Position numbers and translations under genes: made by a program. DNA of 7,974 nucleotides from Bacteroidales bacterium UBA1797 (GTDB lineage: Bacteria; Bacteroidota; Bacteroidia; Bacteroidales; VadinHA17). Below, piece after piece: positions 5,986 to 7,974 of this stretch; position 1 is the stretch's first letter; each line of letters begins with the position of its first letter. Location of the stretch: assembly GCA_002319885.1 (NCBI GenBank), contig DCFT01000039.1, positions 1 through 7,974 on the forward strand, in the 5' to 3' direction. Below the pieces are notes generated by a model. The model searched no databases and was not told the origin of the DNA. It saw only the letters and a program-made list of their open reading frames with translations.

Positions 5986-6015
5986 AAAAAATGCATTTAT
6001 TAATATATTATGCAT
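5986..6015 (-). terminator. possible terminator of proC
   Basis: On the minus strand two copies of the self-complementary ATGCAT (6015-6010 and 5996-5991) can pair around a 13-base AT-only loop. Two G-U pairs could extend the stem, and TTTTT (5990-5986) follows. It lies between proC and the downstream secreted-protein gene. The stem is short and AT-rich, so this is tentative. Confidence 0.33.
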
Positions 6016-6077
6016 CCAATCTTTTTTAAATAAACACCTTGAAAGCGAGAAGCCGGGTAATACTTTTTGATTATCAC

Positions 6078-6875
6078 TTACTTTTCAATTTTATCAAATG
6101 AAGCAACAAGGCCTTTTATCAATGAGGAGCTGAATCCGTTGTGCTCCATTTCATTTAATCCTACAATTGTACATCCTTTTGGAGTTGTAACCTTATCAAT
6201 CTCAAATTCGGGATGCTGATGCCCTTCTATAAGTAACTCTGCAGCACCTTTGACAGTCTGATTTACTATTAAGCTCGCCGATGAAGCGTCAAACCCGATC
6301 TGTATACCACCCTGAATCATAGCTCTTATAAACCGCAGTACATATGCGATACCACAGGCTCCCAAAATAGTGGCTGATTCCATGAGATCCTCATCTATGG
6401 TAATTGTTGTTCCTATTATATCAAACAGCTGTTTTACCGATTCAATATCCTTCGCCTTTACACCACTATGACAAATACATGTAACTGACTTGCAAACACT
6501 TGCTGCAATATTTGGCATAGCTCTGAAAACAGGAATTTTCGTGCCAATAATTTCCTGAATCTTATTGATAGTCACTCCGGCTGTTACAGAAATAAGCAAG
6601 TGATGATCAGGATTGAGATGATCCTTCAATTCTTCCAGAACGCTTACAATGTTGTAAGGTTTTACCGCAATTATTATAAGACCGGATCTATTAACTGCTT
6701 CAATATTATCTGATAACAGACTTACACCTGAATCTTTCATACTGGCTAGCTCACCTATATTTCTTCTTGTTGCGGTAATGTTCTCTGCAGGCAGAGACTG
6801 CTCTTTTAACAGCCCTTGTAAGATTGATATCCCTATATTCCCACATCCGATGATCGCTACTTTGCTGTTTTTCAT
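6078..6875 (-). CDS. proC: pyrroline-5-carboxylate reductase
   Basis: Cytoplasmic enzyme of the last step of proline synthesis: it reduces pyrroline-5-carboxylate to proline with NAD(P)H. The 265-residue length is normal. The Rossmann fold opens with VAIIGCGNIG (6-15), and ATRRN (35-39) follows the second strand, where basic residues favour NADPH. IIIAVKP is at 67-73, SVTAGV at 96-101 and FRAMPN at 117-122. The C-terminal dimerisation domain contains GACGIAYVLRFI at 172-183, where many homologues have GSGPAY. The family signature TTPKGCTIVGLNEME is at 230-244; Lys233 replaces the usual small residue, and I recall this variant from other Bacteroidota, so it is probably lineage-typical. The ATG at 6873-6875 directly precedes the first strand. 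It is divergent from the SDR gene across a 299-base gap. Confidence 0.95.
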   Translation of the reverse strand: MKNSKVAIIGCGNIGISILQGLLKEQSLPAENITATRRNIGELASMKDSGVSLLSDNIEAVNRSGLIIIAVKPYNIVSVLEELKDHLNPDHHLLISVTAGVTINKIQEIIGTKIPVFRAMPNIAASVCKSVTCICHSGVKAKDIESVKQLFDIIGTTITIDEDLMESATILGACGIAYVLRFIRAMIQGGIQIGFDASSASLIVNQTVKGAAELLIEGHQHPEFEIDKVTTPKGCTIVGLNEMEHNGFSSSLIKGLVASFDKIEK

Positions 6876-7174
6876 TTCAACTAGATTAAATTATCTTGTT
6901 ATTCTGATAAATTTGTTCTACTTATAACTAGTAAATTTTATATTTATACCAAAATACTAATATTTAATACAAACAATCGCAAATATACTATATCCTGTTT
7001 AAATATGATATAAATAACAGTGGTTTCAATTAATGTTTTGTATTTTATATTCTTCGTTTATCCGACCCAGGCGATAGGTTTTTATTTTCATAATTACTGA
7101 TAGTCTGTTTTATTAAATATCTTTAATACAAATAAATTCCGGTTAATAAGTTAATTCATCTTAAAAAGTGCAAA
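6876..7174. other. divergent AT-rich intergenic region between proC and the SDR gene
   Basis: It should hold the promoters of both flanking genes, but no full TTG-spacer-TAnnTTTG promoter was found. Partial matches are TATATTTG on the minus strand at 6980-6987 (no -33 partner, about 105 bases from proC) and TATCTTTA on the plus strand at 7118-7125 (one mismatch, about 50 bases from the SDR start). A more GC-rich patch sits near 7060-7080. No tRNA or open frame of note was seen. Confidence 0.6.
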
Positions 7175-7864
7175 ATGAATATTATCGTCAACGGAGGCAC
7201 CAGAGGTATCGGAAGGAAAATTGTAGATTACCTTGCACAAGATACTAGTAATCTTCTTTTTGTGACTGGAAGAAATAAAGAAGTTCTGGCTACTCTTTCA
7301 TCCAGATATAAGAATGTTAAATCCTTCGTTCTCGACATTTCACATTTTGACAGCCAGAAGGAAAAATTGAGTCAGTCAGTTTTCAGTTGTTTTAAAAGCG
7401 TCGATATTCTTATAAATATGGCGGGGTTTCTGATTGCAAAGGATTTTCTTGAAATGACCAATGATGAAGGAAGGCTGATCATGGAGACAAATTTTTTCGG
7501 ACCTGCCTCACTCATCAGGGTTCTTAAACCAATGATGACTTCAGGTTCTCATATTGTGAACATCTCAAGCATGGGAGGTTTCCAGGGAAGTGCAAAATAT
7601 GCAGGACTCTCCTATTATAGCGCATCTAAAGCAGCATTAGCTTGTCTTACAGAATGTCTGGCTGTAGAATTTGCAGGTTCTGGTGTAAGTGTAAACTGTC
7701 TTGCATTGGGTGCAGTGCAAACTGAGATGCTTGAAGAAGCATTTCCAGGGCACAAAGCCCCTGTTGATGCAGAACAAATGGCTGAATTTATTTCGGGTTT
7801 TGCTTTGTCAGGTAATAAGTTCTTTAATGGAAAGATCCTTCCAGTGGCAATTGGTAATCCGTGA
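7175..7864 (+). CDS. short-chain dehydrogenase/reductase (classical SDR), substrate unknown
   Basis: A 229-residue NAD(P)-dependent oxidoreductase with a single Rossmann domain. The cofactor loop is NGGTRGIG (6-13), matching TGxxxGxG with Asn in place of Thr. TGRN at 31-34 ends the second strand, and the basic Arg33 favours NADP. D54 is the usual adenine-contacting Asp. NMAG (81-84) stands for the common NNAG. The catalytic set is Asn106 (in METNFFG), Ser131/Ser132 (in NISSMGG), and Tyr148 and Lys152 in YSASK. The C-terminus is shorter than in many 250-residue SDRs, and the PG motif after the active site is replaced by LGAVQTEM. Sequence alone does not give the substrate. The ATG at 7175 directly precedes the first strand. 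It is followed after 4 bases by a long palindrome and tandem repeats. Confidence 0.9.
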   Translation: MNIIVNGGTRGIGRKIVDYLAQDTSNLLFVTGRNKEVLATLSSRYKNVKSFVLDISHFDSQKEKLSQSVFSCFKSVDILINMAGFLIAKDFLEMTNDEGRLIMETNFFGPASLIRVLKPMMTSGSHIVNISSMGGFQGSAKYAGLSYYSASKAALACLTECLAVEFAGSGVSVNCLALGAVQTEMLEEAFPGHKAPVDAEQMAEFISGFALSGNKFFNGKILPVAIGNP

Positions 7865-7868
7865 TCGG

Positions 7869-7904
7869 AATTGTAGGGACGTTGCATGCAACGTCCCTAC
7901 AATT
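7869..7904. repeat. perfect 36-base palindrome just after the SDR gene
   Basis: The left arm AATTGTAGGGACGTTGCA (7869-7886) is the exact reverse complement of the right arm (7887-7904), with no spacer. In RNA it would form a hairpin of about 16 base pairs, which could stop exonucleases or slow transcription past the SDR gene. It is not a classical terminator because no T run follows. The form (GTAGGGACG...CGTCCCTAC) resembles dispersed palindromic repeats that I recall from several bacterial groups. Confidence 0.9.
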
Positions 7905-7974
7905 GCAACGTCCCTACAATTGCAACGTCCCTACAATTGCAACGTCCCGCAATTGCAACGTCCCTACAATTGCA
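7889..7974. repeat. 17-base tandem repeat array, at least five units, cut by the window edge
   Basis: The unit CAACGTCCCTACAATTG occurs at 7889-7905, 7906-7922, 7923-7939 and 7956-7972 without change. A 16-base variant (CAACGTCCCGCAATTG) is at 7940-7955, and the first two bases of a sixth unit end the window. The first unit is nearly all of the right arm of the palindrome at 7869-7904, so the array looks like repeated duplication of one arm. Each junction forms the palindrome GCAATTGC. The unit length is not a multiple of three and there are no spacers. Confidence 0.93.

Noticed and set aside
6162..6188. ProC with Lys in its signature as a dead or unusual enzyme
   Set aside because: The whole block TTPKGCTIVGLNEME looks intact and I recall the same variant from other Bacteroidota, so it is probably normal for the group.
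7018..7090. tRNA or small structured RNA in the proC-SDR gap
   Set aside because: No T-loop or acceptor-stem pairing could be found; the GC-richer patch gives only a 4-base stem.
7889..7974. Repeat array as a CRISPR
   Set aside because: The 17-base units abut directly with no unique spacers, and no cas genes are present.

Overview
The window looks like chromosomal DNA from a low-GC member of the Bacteroidota, probably a fermentative or anaerobic one. Two promoters fit the Bacteroidota sigma consensus (TTG, a 17-18 base spacer, then TAnnTTTG), upstream of pyrK and of the FKBP-type isomerase gene. Starts lack clear Shine-Dalgarno sequences. The proteins have a Bacteroidota flavour: the ProC variant signature, a small secreted beta-rich protein ending in Phe, and a XRE regulator with an aromatic/acidic tail. 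The NAD-linked class 1B dihydroorotate dehydrogenase (PyrD plus PyrK) fits an anaerobic lifestyle. The species cannot be named from this sequence.

Layout. Bases 1-215 (minus) hold the N-terminal part of an Lrp/AsnC regulator cut by the window edge. Bases 343-2021 (minus) hold a translationally overlapping pyrK-pyrD pair driven by a promoter at 2039-2067. Bases 2119-2556 (minus) encode a small XRE-family DNA-binding protein. It is followed upstream by about 850 bases without a secure gene, carrying five copies (four exact, one with a single mismatch) of the palindrome TTACA-NN-TGTAA. Bases 3403-4638 (plus) encode a glutamate/aspartate-type cation symporter. Convergent with it, on the minus strand, are a SlyD-like FKBP isomerase with a cysteine-rich tail (4654-5190), a secreted outer-membrane-like protein of unknown function (5311-5916) and proC (6078-6875). 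After a 299-base divergent AT-rich region comes a short-chain dehydrogenase/reductase (7175-7864, plus). The window ends in a perfect 36-base palindrome that runs into a 17-base tandem repeat array continuing past the edge.

How the genes relate. PyrK and PyrD form one enzyme complex of pyrimidine synthesis. Lrp, the symporter and ProC all touch amino-acid metabolism, but nothing shows they form one pathway. The clearest undescribed regulatory signal is the palindrome cluster. One copy overlaps the predicted -7 box of the xre gene, so an autoregulatory circuit that may also reach the symporter is a reasonable hypothesis. No defence system, CRISPR array, prophage or intact transposon was seen.
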